Shown one piece after another: positions 35,328-45,368 of a stretch of 64,000 nt of DNA. Each line of letters begins with the position of its first letter. Within the stretch, counting starts at the first letter, position 1. The DNA comes from an uncultured Pseudomonadales bacterium (GTDB taxonomy: Bacteria > Pseudomonadota > Gammaproteobacteria > Pseudomonadales > Porticoccaceae): assembly GCA_943788875.1 (NCBI GenBank), contig CALSSA010000007.1:1-64000 (forward strand). Reading direction: 5' to 3'. The position numbers were made by a program, and so were the translations under genes. The notes beneath the pieces are model-generated. The model saw only the letters and a list, made by a program, of their open reading frames with translations, was not told the origin of the DNA and made no database searches.

Positions 35328-35400
35328 GTAATTTTACGTAATAAATCTCTGTTATCTTTGCTTAAACCCTGCTTTAAATCTATAATTTGCGTAAGTTTAC
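35328..35400. promoter_or_regulatory. Two GTAA-N2-TTAC palindromes upstream of gap
   Basis: GTAATTTTAC (35328-35337) and GTAAGTTTAC (35391-35400) lie 63 bp apart, just before gap. They keep the GTAA/TTAC half-sites of the HexR box but with a 2-bp rather than 5-bp spacer. They may be degenerate HexR sites or another regulator's sites. A TTACGTAAT also occurs at 35202-35210. Confidence 0.3.
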
Positions 35401-35422
35401 TACAATATTAGGGCGACAGGTT

Positions 35423-36433
35423 ATGTACAAGATAGCAATAAATGGCTTTGGCCGCATCGGGCGCAATATAGTCAGGGCGCTTTATGAGCGTCCTGAGCTG
35501 CAAGATAAAATCCAGATCGTTGCCATCAACGATCTGGGTGATGTAAATATCAGCGCCCACCTACTGCAGTTTGACACAGTGCACGGCCGCTTCAATCAGC
35601 AAGTAGAAATTGGTGATAACTCACTGACTATTAATGGCGACAAGATCCAATGGTTTTGCGAGCGCGATCCAGCCAATATCCCCTGGGGTGAGCTGGGTGT
35701 AGATCTGGTTTGTGAATGTACAGGTGTATTTACCAGCCGCGACAAAGCAGCATTGCACATTGCTGGAGGCGCCAAAAAAGTATTGATCTCCGCACCTGGC
35801 TCAAATGTCGATGCCACTGTGGTTTACGGGATCAACGACAACATCCTGACTCAGGATCACCAGATTGTTTCAAATGCCTCCTGCACCACCAACTGCCTTG
35901 CGCCGCTGGTTAAACCTCTGCACGAAGCCATGGGCATACTGTCCGGTTATATGACCACAGTTCACGCCTACACCAACGACCAACAGCTCAGCGACGTATA
36001 TCATTCCGATGTCTATCGCGCACGCTCGGCAACCCAGTCAATGATCCCGACCAAAACCGGCGCCGCCGCAGCCATTGCTGACGTGCTGCCAGAACTGGCA
36101 GGCAAGCTTGATGGTCTGGCCGTTCGAGTACCTACTATTAACGTATCTCTGGTTGATCTTACCTTTAATGCAGGCCGCGAAACCACAGTTGAAGAAGTTA
36201 ACCAAATTCTCAAGCAGGCTGCAGAGACTGACCTCAGTGAAGTATTGAGCTACTGCGACCAGCCATTGGTTTCCGCAGACTACAACCATATCCCTTACTC
36301 CAGCAACTTTGACTCGCTGCAGACAAGAGTTAATGGCTCACTGGTCAAGGTCATGGCCTGGTACGACAACGAGTGGGGCTTCTCCAACCGCATGCTCGAC
36401 AACAGTATCGCTCTGTTGTCAGCGGGGTCTTAG
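35423..36433 (+). CDS. gap: Glyceraldehyde-3-phosphate dehydrogenase, type I
   Basis: 336 residues from ATG 35423; the protein then starts [15 protein letters not shown] as expected. The nucleophile is Cys154 in [21 protein letters not shown] and the C-terminal [12 protein letters not shown] are conserved. It oxidises glyceraldehyde-3-phosphate in lower glycolysis, where the Entner-Doudoroff products enter. It is followed 4 bp later by pyk. Divergent from hexR across a 250-bp regulatory gap. Confidence 0.96.
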   Translation: MYKIAINGFGRIGRNIVRALYERPELQDKIQIVAINDLGDVNISAHLLQFDTVHGRFNQQVEIGDNSLTINGDKIQWFCERDPANIPWGELGVDLVCECTGVFTSRDKAALHIAGGAKKVLISAPGSNVDATVVYGINDNILTQDHQIVSNASCTTNCLAPLVKPLHEAMGILSGYMTTVHAYTNDQQLSDVYHSDVYRARSATQSMIPTKTGAAAAIADVLPELAGKLDGLAVRVPTINVSLVDLTFNAGRETTVEEVNQILKQAAETDLSEVLSYCDQPLVSADYNHIPYSSNFDSLQTRVNGSLVKVMAWYDNEWGFSNRMLDNSIALLSAGS

Positions 36434-36437
36434 TAGT

Positions 36438-37883
36438 ATGCCAAGAAGAACCAAAATTCTTGCGACCTTAGGGCCGAGCAGCAGCAATGATCACAGCATA
36501 CGAGAGCTTATAGTCGCCGGCGTTAATGTTTTTCGACTTAACTTTTCCCATGGCAGTGCCGAAGAACACAGTCAGCGCGCACAGACCATTCGCAGCATTA
36601 GTCAGGCGCTCAAAACTCCCGTGGGTATTCTGTGCGACATGCAGGGACCCAAGATTCGCATTGGTAGTTTTATCAATGATAAAAAAATCGATCTTGTCGA
36701 AGGCGGTATATTTACACTGGACAGTCAGATGGATCCAGAGATGGGTGATGATAATGCCGCCTTTATCGCCGCAGAGCTGCTCGAAGATATTGAGCAAAAC
36801 GATAAATTGCTGCTTGATGATGGACGCCTGACTCTGCAAGTGACGAAGAAAACCGCCCACGCTGTTGACTGTATCGTTATTCAGGGAGGTATTCTGTCAA
36901 GTAAGAAAGGGGTGAATAAGTTTGGTGGTGGTCTATCAGCCAAAGCCCTGACGGAAAAAGACAAAGCTGATATTAAAACTGCAGCTGCACTTAACACAGA
37001 CTATCTGGCCATTTCTTTTGTGCAGTCCAAAGAAGATGTCGAAGAAACTAGACAGCTTCTCTCCGAAGCTGGCAGCAGCGCCCATATTATCGCTAAAGTC
37101 GAACGCGCAGAGGCTATTACTCCAGAGTTTTTACCAGGCATTATTGGCAGTGCCGACGGTGTTATGGTGGCCCGCGGTGATTTGGGTGTTGAAATTGGCG
37201 ATGCCAATCTGGTGGCAGTGCAAAAGCAATTGATCGAAGCTGCCAGTGCAGCCAACAAAGTTGTTATCACCGCGACTCAGATGATGGAGTCAATGATCAG
37301 TGCACCCACACCAACTCGCGCCGAAGTATTCGATGTGGCCAACGCAGTACTTGATGGCACAGATGCGGTAATGCTTTCTGCAGAAACTGCTGTGGGAAAA
37401 TATCCGGTAGAAACGGTAAAAGCCATGGCACGGGTCATTGAGGGTGCAGAAAAACATCCGCTGGCTCAGCGCTCCAAGCATAGACTCGATGAAACCTTCC
37501 AGCGCATAGACGAATCTCTAGCACTGTCCGCCATGTATGTGGCCAACCACCTACATGGCGTAAAAGCGGTTATCTGCATGACTGAGACTGGGTTTACACC
37601 ACTACTGATGTCACGGATCACGTCTTCCCTGCCCATTTATGCAATGGCTGAAAAACTCGGTACCTGTGAAATTACAGCACTTTATAAAGGTGTGGTGCCA
37701 GTTCCGTTCGACACATCGCAGCTTGACCCATCAGAAGTAAATCATCTCGCTGTAGAGACATTACTTGAATATGGCGCAGTAACCCACGGTGATCTGGTAC
37801 TGATCACCAAGGGAGACTTCGTCAATGTGCACGGCGGCACCAATACATTGAAAATTGTTCGAGTGGGCGATGTTATTCGCTAG
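36438..37883 (+). CDS. pyk: Pyruvate kinase
   Basis: 481 residues from ATG 36438, which gives the canonical MPRRTKILATLGPSS start. Motifs: VFRLNFSHGS, CDMQGPKIRIG, the catalytic-Lys region AKVERAEA, the signature GVMVARGDLGVEIG, and TATQMMESM. It makes ATP and pyruvate from PEP. It lies 4 bp behind gap and convergent to pgl. A reading that starts inside gap is not homologous and was trimmed. Confidence 0.96.
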   Translation: MPRRTKILATLGPSSSNDHSIRELIVAGVNVFRLNFSHGSAEEHSQRAQTIRSISQALKTPVGILCDMQGPKIRIGSFINDKKIDLVEGGIFTLDSQMDPEMGDDNAAFIAAELLEDIEQNDKLLLDDGRLTLQVTKKTAHAVDCIVIQGGILSSKKGVNKFGGGLSAKALTEKDKADIKTAAALNTDYLAISFVQSKEDVEETRQLLSEAGSSAHIIAKVERAEAITPEFLPGIIGSADGVMVARGDLGVEIGDANLVAVQKQLIEAASAANKVVITATQMMESMISAPTPTRAEVFDVANAVLDGTDAVMLSAETAVGKYPVETVKAMARVIEGAEKHPLAQRSKHRLDETFQRIDESLALSAMYVANHLHGVKAVICMTETGFTPLLMSRITSSLPIYAMAEKLGTCEITALYKGVVPVPFDTSQLDPSEVNHLAVETLLEYGAVTHGDLVLITKGDFVNVHGGTNTLKIVRVGDVIR

Positions 37884-37944
37884 CTTGGAAAACCGTCTCT
37901 TCCCAGGCCATGGATGGCCGACTTAGAAATAAATCAGTACTGAC

Positions 37945-38634
37945 TTACTTAGCCCAATAAATTGACAGTGGCGCAACCTGTTGATTCAAGATAGCTCGAA
38001 TCGGCAATTGAGTAATATCCTCACCCGCCTGGGCAGCCTGCAAAACAGTCTGCTTACCGGCACCACTAATATGAATGATTAGCTGCTGAGTATCGAGCAG
38101 GCGTGGCAATGTCATGCTGATACGCTGGTGAGCCGCTTCAGTCGGCATCACTGCAATACCAGTGCGTCCAGAATTCATATCCAAACCCAGCGGCAAAGCC
38201 TCGGTATCAGGAAATAACGATGCCGTATGGCCATCATCGCCCATACCTAGAATCACCACTGTAAACTGTCCAACAGCAGCCAGCGATTGCTCAAGATCAG
38301 TCTCGCCATCGACCGCATCTAGCGCTGCATTTTTTAATGCAATAAAGTTGGCTCGATGAGCCTCATTGATCAACAGGTTTTCACGCACTAGCTTCTCATT
38401 GCTGTCTTTGTGCTGATTATCGACCCAGCGCTCATCGGCAAGAGTAATCGTGACCGCACTCCAATCCAGCTGCTGCTGAGACAATAAATGAAACAATCCC
38501 ATTGGCGTCCGTCCACCAGAAACTACCAGAGACCCTGTGCCTGAAGACTCAATATCAGCTGCCAGCATAGCAACCACTTTCTCCGCTAGGGCAATATCCA
38601 GTGCCGACGTATTTTCAAATTCGAGCAGTTCCAT
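37945..38634 (-). CDS. pgl: 6-phosphogluconolactonase
   Basis: 229 residues from ATG 38634 (MELLEFEN). SOL/DevB-type lactonase: SLVVSGGRTPMGLF, LADERWVDNQHKDSNEKLV, VILGMGDDGHTASLFPDT and ISGAGKQTVLQAA are all present. It hydrolyses 6-phosphogluconolactone made by Zwf, whose gene ends 2 bp upstream. Last gene of the edd-glk-eda-zwf-pgl operon. Confidence 0.94.
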   Translation of the reverse strand: MELLEFENTSALDIALAEKVVAMLAADIESSGTGSLVVSGGRTPMGLFHLLSQQQLDWSAVTITLADERWVDNQHKDSNEKLVRENLLINEAHRANFIALKNAALDAVDGETDLEQSLAAVGQFTVVILGMGDDGHTASLFPDTEALPLGLDMNSGRTGIAVMPTEAAHQRISMTLPRLLDTQQLIIHISGAGKQTVLQAAQAGEDITQLPIRAILNQQVAPLSIYWAK

Positions 38635-38636
38635 AC

Positions 38637-40094
38637 TTAGTCCTCGTGCCAACTGCGATTGTCATTCTCAATCAGGATCTCGGCCTTTGACGGACCCCAG
38701 GATCCAGCACTATAAGATTTAGTACCTACTTTTTTATCGACCCAGGCATCCAGCAAAGTGTCACACCAACGCCAGGAAGCCTCAATCTCATCCCGACTCA
38801 CAAACAGCCACTGATCACCTTTAATCACTTCGAGTAGCAGTCGCTCATAGGCATCAGGGATTCTTGAGTCACCGGCAGAATCAAAGAAATCCAGATTCAG
38901 GGTGCGCTTTTCGACACCCATACGCTGCTTAAGGCTCTGCTTTTTAGACACCATCTCAAGCTGAATACCTTCATTGGGCTGCAGATTGATAATCAGTCGA
39001 TTATTGGCTTCATCATCAGTCTCAGGGAACAGGGAATGAGGATTATCTTTGTAAGTAATCACCACCTGAGTCACCTTGTCTTTCATGCGCTTGCCTGTGC
39101 GCAGATAGAATGGCACACCAGTCCAGCGCCAGTTATCGACATAGACCTTGAGCGCCACATAGGTTTCGTTGTTACTGCTGTCACCAGTGCAACCCTCTTC
39201 TTCCATGTAACCCACAACAGGCTCACCAGCGACCCAGCCAGCTGCGTACTGACCACGCACAGCCTGACTGACCACATTGTCGCGATCAATCGGGCTAAGA
39301 GCTCGGAGTAATTTGACTTTTTCAGCGCGAATTTCATCGGCCTCGAGAGAGTTTGGCGGCTCCATAGCAACCATGCACAGCAATTGCAGTAAGTGGTTCT
39401 GAACCATATCCCGCAACTGCCCAACTTTATCGTAATAAGACCAGCGACCTTCAATGCCCACAGTTTCAGCGGCAGTAATCTGCACATGATCAATGCAGCT
39501 ATTGTCCCATTGCGAGTTAATCATGCGATTAGCAAAGCGCAGGGCCAACAGGTTCTGTACTGTCTCTTTACCCAGATAATGGTCAATGCGATAAATATTA
39601 CGTTCCGGGAAATAACGACCAACCGTATCATTCACTTCCTGAGAACTTTCCAGATCGTGGCCAATCGGTTTCTCAAGTACAATCCGCGACGTCTTGGCTA
39701 CACAGCCTGCCTCGTCGAGATGCTTGCAGATTGAGCCAAAAATACTCGGCGGCGTGGCCATATAATAGACTATGGTACGCTTCTCAATAGACCATTCTTT
39801 GAGCGCGCTAAATTGTTTTTTCTGTGAAAAATCAATGCGAATATATTGCAGTCGATGGCTAAACCGTTTCCATACTGTTTCATCCCACTCGGATTCGCCA
39901 ACAGCATTTTCTAATATCGTGCGGGTTTGCTCGATAAAGATAATACTATCAATATCCTCCCGTGCCACACCGGCAATACGCACACTGTCAGCCAGCAGGC
40001 CAGCCTTATCTAAATGATAGAGCGCGGGAAATAACTTACGCTTGGACAGGTCGCCGCGGGCGCCGAAAATAACCAGATCAATATTGCTGCTCAT
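38637..40094 (-). CDS. zwf: Glucose-6-phosphate dehydrogenase
   Basis: 485 residues. Cofactor motif IFGARGDLSKRKLFPALY at the N terminus (GxxGDLxxR/K), active-site RIDHYLGKETVQNLLALRFAN near residue 175, and FYLRTGKRM. It commits glucose-6-phosphate to the Entner-Doudoroff route. The operon places it between eda (67 bp upstream) and pgl. Confidence 0.96.
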   Translation of the reverse strand: MSSNIDLVIFGARGDLSKRKLFPALYHLDKAGLLADSVRIAGVAREDIDSIIFIEQTRTILENAVGESEWDETVWKRFSHRLQYIRIDFSQKKQFSALKEWSIEKRTIVYYMATPPSIFGSICKHLDEAGCVAKTSRIVLEKPIGHDLESSQEVNDTVGRYFPERNIYRIDHYLGKETVQNLLALRFANRMINSQWDNSCIDHVQITAAETVGIEGRWSYYDKVGQLRDMVQNHLLQLLCMVAMEPPNSLEADEIRAEKVKLLRALSPIDRDNVVSQAVRGQYAAGWVAGEPVVGYMEEEGCTGDSSNNETYVALKVYVDNWRWTGVPFYLRTGKRMKDKVTQVVITYKDNPHSLFPETDDEANNRLIINLQPNEGIQLEMVSKKQSLKQRMGVEKRTLNLDFFDSAGDSRIPDAYERLLLEVIKGDQWLFVSRDEIEASWRWCDTLLDAWVDKKVGTKSYSAGSWGPSKAEILIENDNRSWHED

Positions 40095-40105
40095 TATAAA
40101 CCTCA

Positions 40106-40120
40106 GTAGTTTTGTACTAC
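40106..40120. promoter_or_regulatory. Palindrome upstream of zwf
   Basis: GTAGT-TTTGT-ACTAC is a perfect 5-bp-arm inverted repeat 11 bp before the zwf start, within the 67-bp eda-zwf gap. It could be an internal operator or hairpin. It does not match the HexR box spacing exactly. Confidence 0.3.
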
Positions 40121-40161
40121 GTTAAGACTTTTTATTCTAGGTTCAGACTTTGGATTTCAGA

Positions 40162-40779
40162 CTAGCCTGCAAGCTCAACTGCTTCTCGCGCCAGAGTCTC
40201 AATTTCAGACCAGGCGTGCTGGCGAATCAATTTTGTTTGCGCAATCCATGATCCACCGACACATAATACATTTGGTAAGGCCAAATATTCCACGACGTTA
40301 TGCAAGCCAATACCCCCGGTTGGACAGAATCTTATATCACCAAAAGGTCCCGCAAATGCTTTTAAAACAGAGGTACCACCAGCGGCCTCTGCTGGGAAAA
40401 ATTTAAAATCCCGATGGCCGTATTCCATGCCGCGCATCAACTCACTGACCGATGCAATACCTGGCAAAAATGGCACTGAAGATCGCGCACCTGCCTCTAA
40501 TAGTGTATCTGTTGCCCCAGGCGAAATCATAAACTGACAGCCCAGATCTTCCGATAATTTTATCTGTTGTTCATTGCATACAGTGCCAGTACCTACAATC
40601 GCATCAGGTACGTGTTTTACAATTTCACGAATGCCCTCAACTGCGGCCTCGGTTCTCAGGGTCACTTCTAATACCTTAAGACCTCCAGCAACCAATGCCT
40701 CTGCCAGTGGAACTGCATCTTCCACTCTATCTAATGTAATGACTGGAATCACAGAATGACCAGCTAAAATATTTCTCAC
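40162..40779 (-). CDS. eda: KDPG/KHG aldolase
   Basis: 205 residues from GTG 40779. AAGGAG sits 6 bp upstream and overlaps the glk stop, which decides the start; the longer ATG frame would run into glk. Class I aldolase: VIPVITLDRVEDAVPLAEAL at the N terminus, VGTGTV, and the Schiff-base Lys in RDFKFFPAEAAGG, then FCPTGGI. It splits 2-keto-3-deoxy-6-phosphogluconate to pyruvate and glyceraldehyde-3-phosphate. Confidence 0.95.
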   Translation of the reverse strand: MRNILAGHSVIPVITLDRVEDAVPLAEALVAGGLKVLEVTLRTEAAVEGIREIVKHVPDAIVGTGTVCNEQQIKLSEDLGCQFMISPGATDTLLEAGARSSVPFLPGIASVSELMRGMEYGHRDFKFFPAEAAGGTSVLKAFAGPFGDIRFCPTGGIGLHNVVEYLALPNVLCVGGSWIAQTKLIRQHAWSEIETLAREAVELAG

Positions 40780-40789
40780 GTACAACTCC

Positions 40790-41764
40790 TTAGATTTGCT
40801 GTAGCTTTTTCGCCGCACCTAAAAGGCCTAGATTGCTGCGCACAACTATATAAACTGGTATTGGTTGCAAGTAGCTTACAAAGCGACCTTTGTCTTCAAA
40901 CTTGCTGCGGAAACCACTATTGATAAAAAACTCCTGAAAGCGAGGGATAACGCCCCCCGCAATATAGATACCACCCTTGGCACCAAAGGTAAGCGCCAAA
41001 TTTCCAGCCGCAGAGCCCATGCCTTCACAAAACATATTGAGTGTCTGCAAAGCCTTCCTATCAGACTGATCTAACGCAGCCGTCACCACTTCAGCCGGGG
41101 TTTCAAACTCAACCTCCACAGCTTCGATGGAGCACAGAGCAGTATAAATATTAAGGATACCTTTGCCTGACAACAGGCGCTCTAGAGATACCCGGCCATA
41201 ACGCTCGCGCAGCCAATTCACCACCTTGCTCTGCACATCATCAATAGGAGGGTAGTCGGCATGGCCACCCTCGGTGTCAATCACATCATAGCTATTGGCC
41301 CGCTGAACCAGACCGGCTACGCCCAGGCCAGTCCCAGCACCCAGAATCCCAATTGGCTTGGTGCTAACAGCATCAGCACCGCCGACCTTGACCAGATCAC
41401 TGTCATCCAGCTCGGTAATACCATGGGCCACAGCTTCAAAATCATTGATCACCGAGAGGTTTTCACAACCCAGTAACTGCTTGAGATGGGTCTTAGTGAA
41501 CTGCCAATGGCTGTTAGTAAACGTAATTTCCTCATTGTCGGCCGGACAGGCCACAGCGAAACAAACATTCGCCGGAGCAGCATCCCAGCCCGTGGTTGTA
41601 GCAATCTCCGCCAGCAAACCATCAATCAGGTCAGCGAACTGCGGATACTCTTCCACGGAATGATGAAACTCAAATTCACTTTCCAGACTGCCATTATCCA
41701 AAAGCGCAGAAAATCGAGCATTTGTACCACCAATATCAGCAACAAGATTCCACTTAGCAGCCAT
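40790..41764 (-). CDS. glk: Glucokinase
   Basis: 324 residues, proteobacterial Glk (ROK-independent group). ATP-binding VADIGGTNARFSALL at the N terminus, NDFEAVAHGI near residue 107, GILGAGTGLGVAGLV near 140, and GGVIPRFQEFF near the C terminus. It phosphorylates free glucose to feed Zwf, implying uptake of unphosphorylated sugar. It lies 3 bp after edd and 10 bp before eda. Confidence 0.95.
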   Translation of the reverse strand: MAAKWNLVADIGGTNARFSALLDNGSLESEFEFHHSVEEYPQFADLIDGLLAEIATTTGWDAAPANVCFAVACPADNEEITFTNSHWQFTKTHLKQLLGCENLSVINDFEAVAHGITELDDSDLVKVGGADAVSTKPIGILGAGTGLGVAGLVQRANSYDVIDTEGGHADYPPIDDVQSKVVNWLRERYGRVSLERLLSGKGILNIYTALCSIEAVEVEFETPAEVVTAALDQSDRKALQTLNMFCEGMGSAAGNLALTFGAKGGIYIAGGVIPRFQEFFINSGFRSKFEDKGRFVSYLQPIPVYIVVRSNLGLLGAAKKLQQI

Positions 41765-41767
41765 AAC

Positions 41768-43594
41768 TTATTCTCCACCGAACAGGTAGGAAGCACCCTG
41801 CTCTGCACTGCTTATATTAGCGCGGTTCATAGTAAATAATTCTCGACCACAGCCGCGCTGGCCGGTATTGGGCTGAGGCGCATCATCGCGGGCTGCAAAC
41901 TGATCTGCATCACCCATATACATTAACTCACCGGTCATACCATCGACACGCAGCATATCGCCGTCGTGCAATTTCGCCAGCAGACCGCCACAGGCAGCTT
42001 CCGGCACCACATGGATAGCAGCGGGAACCTTACCCGATGCGCCAGACATACGGCCATCAGTGACCAGCGCAATCTTGAAACCCTTATCCTGCAATGTACC
42101 CAAAAATGGCATCAACTTATGTAGCTCTGGCATACCCAGAGCTTTAGGGCCCTGATAGCGCACAACCACAACACAGTCTCTATCCAGCGAACCAGACTTA
42201 AATAATGGCTCCAGATCGTCCTGAGCATCAATCACCACAGCCGGCGCTTCAACCACTTGATTTTCCAGTGCCACCGCAGAGATTTTCATCACGCCACGAC
42301 CCAGATTACCGTTCATCAGACGGAGACCGCCCTCGGCAGAAAAAGGCTTATCAACAGTGGTTAAAACCTCAGTGTCCAGAGGCATCTGGGGAGACTCACT
42401 CCACACAATTTTATTGGCAGCATCCAGTTTTGGCTCCTGAGTAAAGTCAGAGAAGTCCGTGCCCCAAGAGGTTTTAGCATCGCCGTGCATAAAGCCAGCG
42501 TCCAGCAACTGACGGAACATACAGCTGGTACCACCAGCCGCATGGAAATGATTTACATCTGCCTGACCATTGGGATAGACCCGGGCCAGTAGCGGAACCG
42601 CTCCACTCAACTCGGAGATATCATTCCAGTTGAGGAGAATGCCCGCAGAGCGCGCCATAGCGACCAGATGCATCGTATGGTTGGTAGAACCACCGGACGC
42701 TAACAAAGCCACCGTGCCGTTAACCACAGCTCGGGCATCAACAATCTCACCCACTGGGCGATAATCATTACCCAGCGCAGTAATACGCGCCAACTGATAA
42801 CCGGCTTCCGCAGTCAATTTATCGCGCAGTGGGTTTTCAGGGTTTACAAACGAACTGCCGGGCATTTGCAGGCCCATGGCTTCGAGAACCATTTGATTAC
42901 TATTAGCGGTGCCATAAAAAGTACAGGTACCAGCACTGTGATAAGAATCCGACTCTGCCTGCAACAATTCATCGCGGCCAATCTGGCCCTGAGCATAGAG
43001 CTGACGAATACGCTGCTTCTCTTTGTTCGGCAGACCAGTCTCCATGGGTCCAGCAGGCACAAACAGTGCCGGCAGATAACCAAAGCTCAATACCCCCATC
43101 ACCAGACCAGGAACAATCTTGTCGCAGATACCCAGCGCCAACACACCATCAAACATCTGGTGAGAAAGAGATAGCGCCGTGCACTGAGCGATCAAATCGC
43201 GGCTTAAAAGGCTCAACTCCATACCGTCCTGACCCTGAGTCACGCCGTCACACATCGCGGGAACACCACCGGCAACCTGAGCAGTGCAGCCAATATCGCG
43301 CATAGCCTGCTTGAGTTTGTCCGGGTAGGTGGCATAGGGCTGATGAGCCGAGAGCATATCGTTGTAGGCCGTGATAATGGCCATATTGCCCGCTTCCATC
43401 ATGCGCAGACTATTTTTATCCTCTTCGCCACAGGCCGCAAAGCCATGAGCAAGGTTGCCACAGCTTAACTTGCCACGTTCAGGGCGATTATTGTGGTCCT
43501 CAGCGATCTGTCGTAAATAATCGTCACGCAATGTAGCGCTGCGCTCTATAATGCGCTGCGTCACCGCGGCGACTTGGGGATTTATCTTGCCCAT
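41768..43594 (-). CDS. edd: 6-phosphogluconate dehydratase
   Basis: 608 residues from ATG 43594 ([15 protein letters not shown]), matching the family's start. A longer upstream reading runs through the HexR boxes and is rejected. IlvD/Edd [4Fe-4S] dehydratase: [27 protein letters not shown] and [16 protein letters not shown] carry the cluster and metal residues. It makes KDPG from 6-phosphogluconate. It is first in the operon edd-glk-eda-zwf-pgl. Confidence 0.96.
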   Translation of the reverse strand: MGKINPQVAAVTQRIIERSATLRDDYLRQIAEDHNNRPERGKLSCGNLAHGFAACGEEDKNSLRMMEAGNMAIITAYNDMLSAHQPYATYPDKLKQAMRDIGCTAQVAGGVPAMCDGVTQGQDGMELSLLSRDLIAQCTALSLSHQMFDGVLALGICDKIVPGLVMGVLSFGYLPALFVPAGPMETGLPNKEKQRIRQLYAQGQIGRDELLQAESDSYHSAGTCTFYGTANSNQMVLEAMGLQMPGSSFVNPENPLRDKLTAEAGYQLARITALGNDYRPVGEIVDARAVVNGTVALLASGGSTNHTMHLVAMARSAGILLNWNDISELSGAVPLLARVYPNGQADVNHFHAAGGTSCMFRQLLDAGFMHGDAKTSWGTDFSDFTQEPKLDAANKIVWSESPQMPLDTEVLTTVDKPFSAEGGLRLMNGNLGRGVMKISAVALENQVVEAPAVVIDAQDDLEPLFKSGSLDRDCVVVVRYQGPKALGMPELHKLMPFLGTLQDKGFKIALVTDGRMSGASGKVPAAIHVVPEAACGGLLAKLHDGDMLRVDGMTGELMYMGDADQFAARDDAPQPNTGQRGCGRELFTMNRANISSAEQGASYLFGGE

Positions 43595-43622
43595 AATGGC
43601 TCCAAAACAATAGTTGTGCAAT

Positions 43623-43637
43623 TGTAACAAAATTACA
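43623..43637. promoter_or_regulatory. HexR box 1 (edd-proximal)
   Basis: TGTAA-CAAAA-TTACA, an inverted repeat with perfect 5-bp arms matching the HexR consensus TGTAATwwwATTACA (from memory). It starts 29 bp upstream of the edd ATG, where it would block or overlap the promoter. Confidence 0.75.
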
Positions 43638-43675
43638 TAAATTGACCATAAATAATCCAACTTATGATCAAATAC

Positions 43676-43690
43676 TGTAATTTAATTACA
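43676..43690. promoter_or_regulatory. HexR box 2 (pgi-proximal)
   Basis: TGTAATTTAATTACA is a perfect 15-bp palindrome around one central base and an exact match to the known HexR consensus. It lies between the divergent edd and pgi genes, 83 bp before pgi, so one regulator may control both. Confidence 0.85.
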
Positions 43691-43772
43691 TTTAGTTTTA
43701 ATAAAAGGCGTTAAGCAATACACTCAAGTTTACGCCTTAACCCATCAGTCTCAAACAGGAAATAAGCTACAG

Positions 43773-45368
43773 ATGAACGATAAACCCTACTCACCAACCT
43801 CCACCCCGGCCTGGTCGAACCTGCAGGACGCTGCCAGCAGTGCCGCAGACATTAATATTGCTGAACTATTTACCACCAATCCACAGCGGGCAGAGCAGTA
43901 TTCAACAACTGTTGGTGAGTTGTATCTGGATTTCTCCAAAAATCTGCTGAGCGATAGTATTTGGACAGACCTGCTGGCTCTGGCAGAGCAGTCACAGCTG
44001 CGCTCTCACCGCGCCGCCATGTTTGCCGGCGACAACATCAACAGCACAGAGAATCGTGCCGTATTACATGCAGCTCTGCGCGCTGAGCCGCAGGATGCCA
44101 GCGGTAATGCAGAGCAGGCGCGAATCGCCAAGGTTAAAACCCAGCTGCAGGCGGTCAAAAACACTAGCGATAAAATTCGCCGTGGCGACTGGCTCGGCAG
44201 CACCGGCAAAGTAATAACAGATCTGGTTAATATAGGTATTGGCGGCTCAGACCTGGGCCCCAAGCTAGCCTGTGCGGCACTGGAAGAATTTGCCCACCCG
44301 GAGATCAATGTTCACTTTATCTCTAATGTCGATGGTGCAGAAATCTTAACTCTGCTGAAAAAACTCGACCCAGAAACCACATTGGTAGCATTGGCAAGCA
44401 AGACCTTTACCACTCAGGAAACCTTATTAAATGCTCAAACCGCCATTGACTGGTTTGAGAAAACTATCGGCCTGAAAAATGCTCAGAGCAGCAGCCACTT
44501 TGTTGGCCTGACCGCAAATCCGGCCAACGCTATTGCCTATGGCATACCTGAAAATCAAATTCTAGAGTTTGCCGAATGGGTCGGTGGTCGCTATTCGCTC
44601 TGGTCAAGCATCGGGCTATCTATTGCTATCAGCATTGGCTTCGAGCAGTTTGAAAAAATGCTGGCAGGTGCTCGAGAAATGGACCTGCACTTTCAAAATG
44701 CTCCGCTTGACAGCAATATGCCAGTGATCATGGCTCTGCTGGGAATCTGGTACAGCAACTTCCTCAAGGCCGAATCCACAGCAGTGATTCCCTACTGCGA
44801 GCGCCTGCTGCTGCTACCTTCTTATCTGCAACAGCTGGATATGGAGAGTAACGGCAAAGCCACAACATTAAACGGCGAGCCGGTGGATTATGACACTGGT
44901 GCCATTCTCTGGGGACAGACCGGCACCAACGGTCAGCATGCCTTTTTCCAACTACTGCATCAGGGCACCAGAACAGTGCCCATCGACTTTATTGCGGCCG
45001 CTAAAGACGACCTTAGCAACGACAATCACCATCGAGTGTTGCTGGGCAATATGCTGGCCCAGTCCTCTGCTCTCATGACTGGACAGACAGCACCAGAGGG
45101 GCAACAGTATAGATATTATCCCGGTAACAAACCCTCCAATACCTTAATACTCAATCGGCTATCGCCGAAAAACTTCGGTGCATTGATTGCTCTTTACGAG
45201 CACAAGGTATTTGTACAGGGCAGTATCTGGAATATTAATTCATTCGATCAATGGGGCGTGGAGCTGGGCAAAAAAATGGCCAATGAGCTATTGGGAGACA
45301 ATGCAGAAACCGCCGAGTTCGACCCTTCAACTAAGGCGCTATTTAGTCATATAGCCAAGAGTAACTAA
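43773..45368 (+). CDS. pgi: Glucose-6-phosphate isomerase
   Basis: 531 residues. [12 protein letters not shown] near residue 150, the [14 protein letters not shown] segment, [11 protein letters not shown], and the PGI signature [16 protein letters not shown]. It is slightly shorter than E. coli Pgi (549). It interconverts glucose-6-P and fructose-6-P, which lets hexose made by gluconeogenesis enter the Entner-Doudoroff route. It is divergent from edd with HexR boxes between. Its stop overlaps the convergent ispH by 4 bp. Confidence 0.95.
   Translation: MNDKPYSPTSTPAWSNLQDAASSAADINIAELFTTNPQRAEQYSTTVGELYLDFSKNLLSDSIWTDLLALAEQSQLRSHRAAMFAGDNINSTENRAVLHAALRAEPQDASGNAEQARIAKVKTQLQAVKNTSDKIRRGDWLGSTGKVITDLVNIGIGGSDLGPKLACAALEEFAHPEINVHFISNVDGAEILTLLKKLDPETTLVALASKTFTTQETLLNAQTAIDWFEKTIGLKNAQSSSHFVGLTANPANAIAYGIPENQILEFAEWVGGRYSLWSSIGLSIAISIGFEQFEKMLAGAREMDLHFQNAPLDSNMPVIMALLGIWYSNFLKAESTAVIPYCERLLLLPSYLQQLDMESNGKATTLNGEPVDYDTGAILWGQTGTNGQHAFFQLLHQGTRTVPIDFIAAAKDDLSNDNHHRVLLGNMLAQSSALMTGQTAPEGQQYRYYPGNKPSNTLILNRLSPKNFGALIALYEHKVFVQGSIWNINSFDQWGVELGKKMANELLGDNAETAEFDPSTKALFSHIAKSN

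Noticed and set aside
35202-35342. Canonical HexR box upstream of gap/hexR
   Set aside because: TTACGTAAT and TGTAATTTTACGTAAT contain half-sites, but no copy with the TGTAA-N5-TTACA spacing was found.
43594-43660. N-terminal extension of edd through the HexR box region
   Set aside because: The added 22 residues are not like Edd and would make the operator box coding; ATG 43594 gives the standard N terminus.
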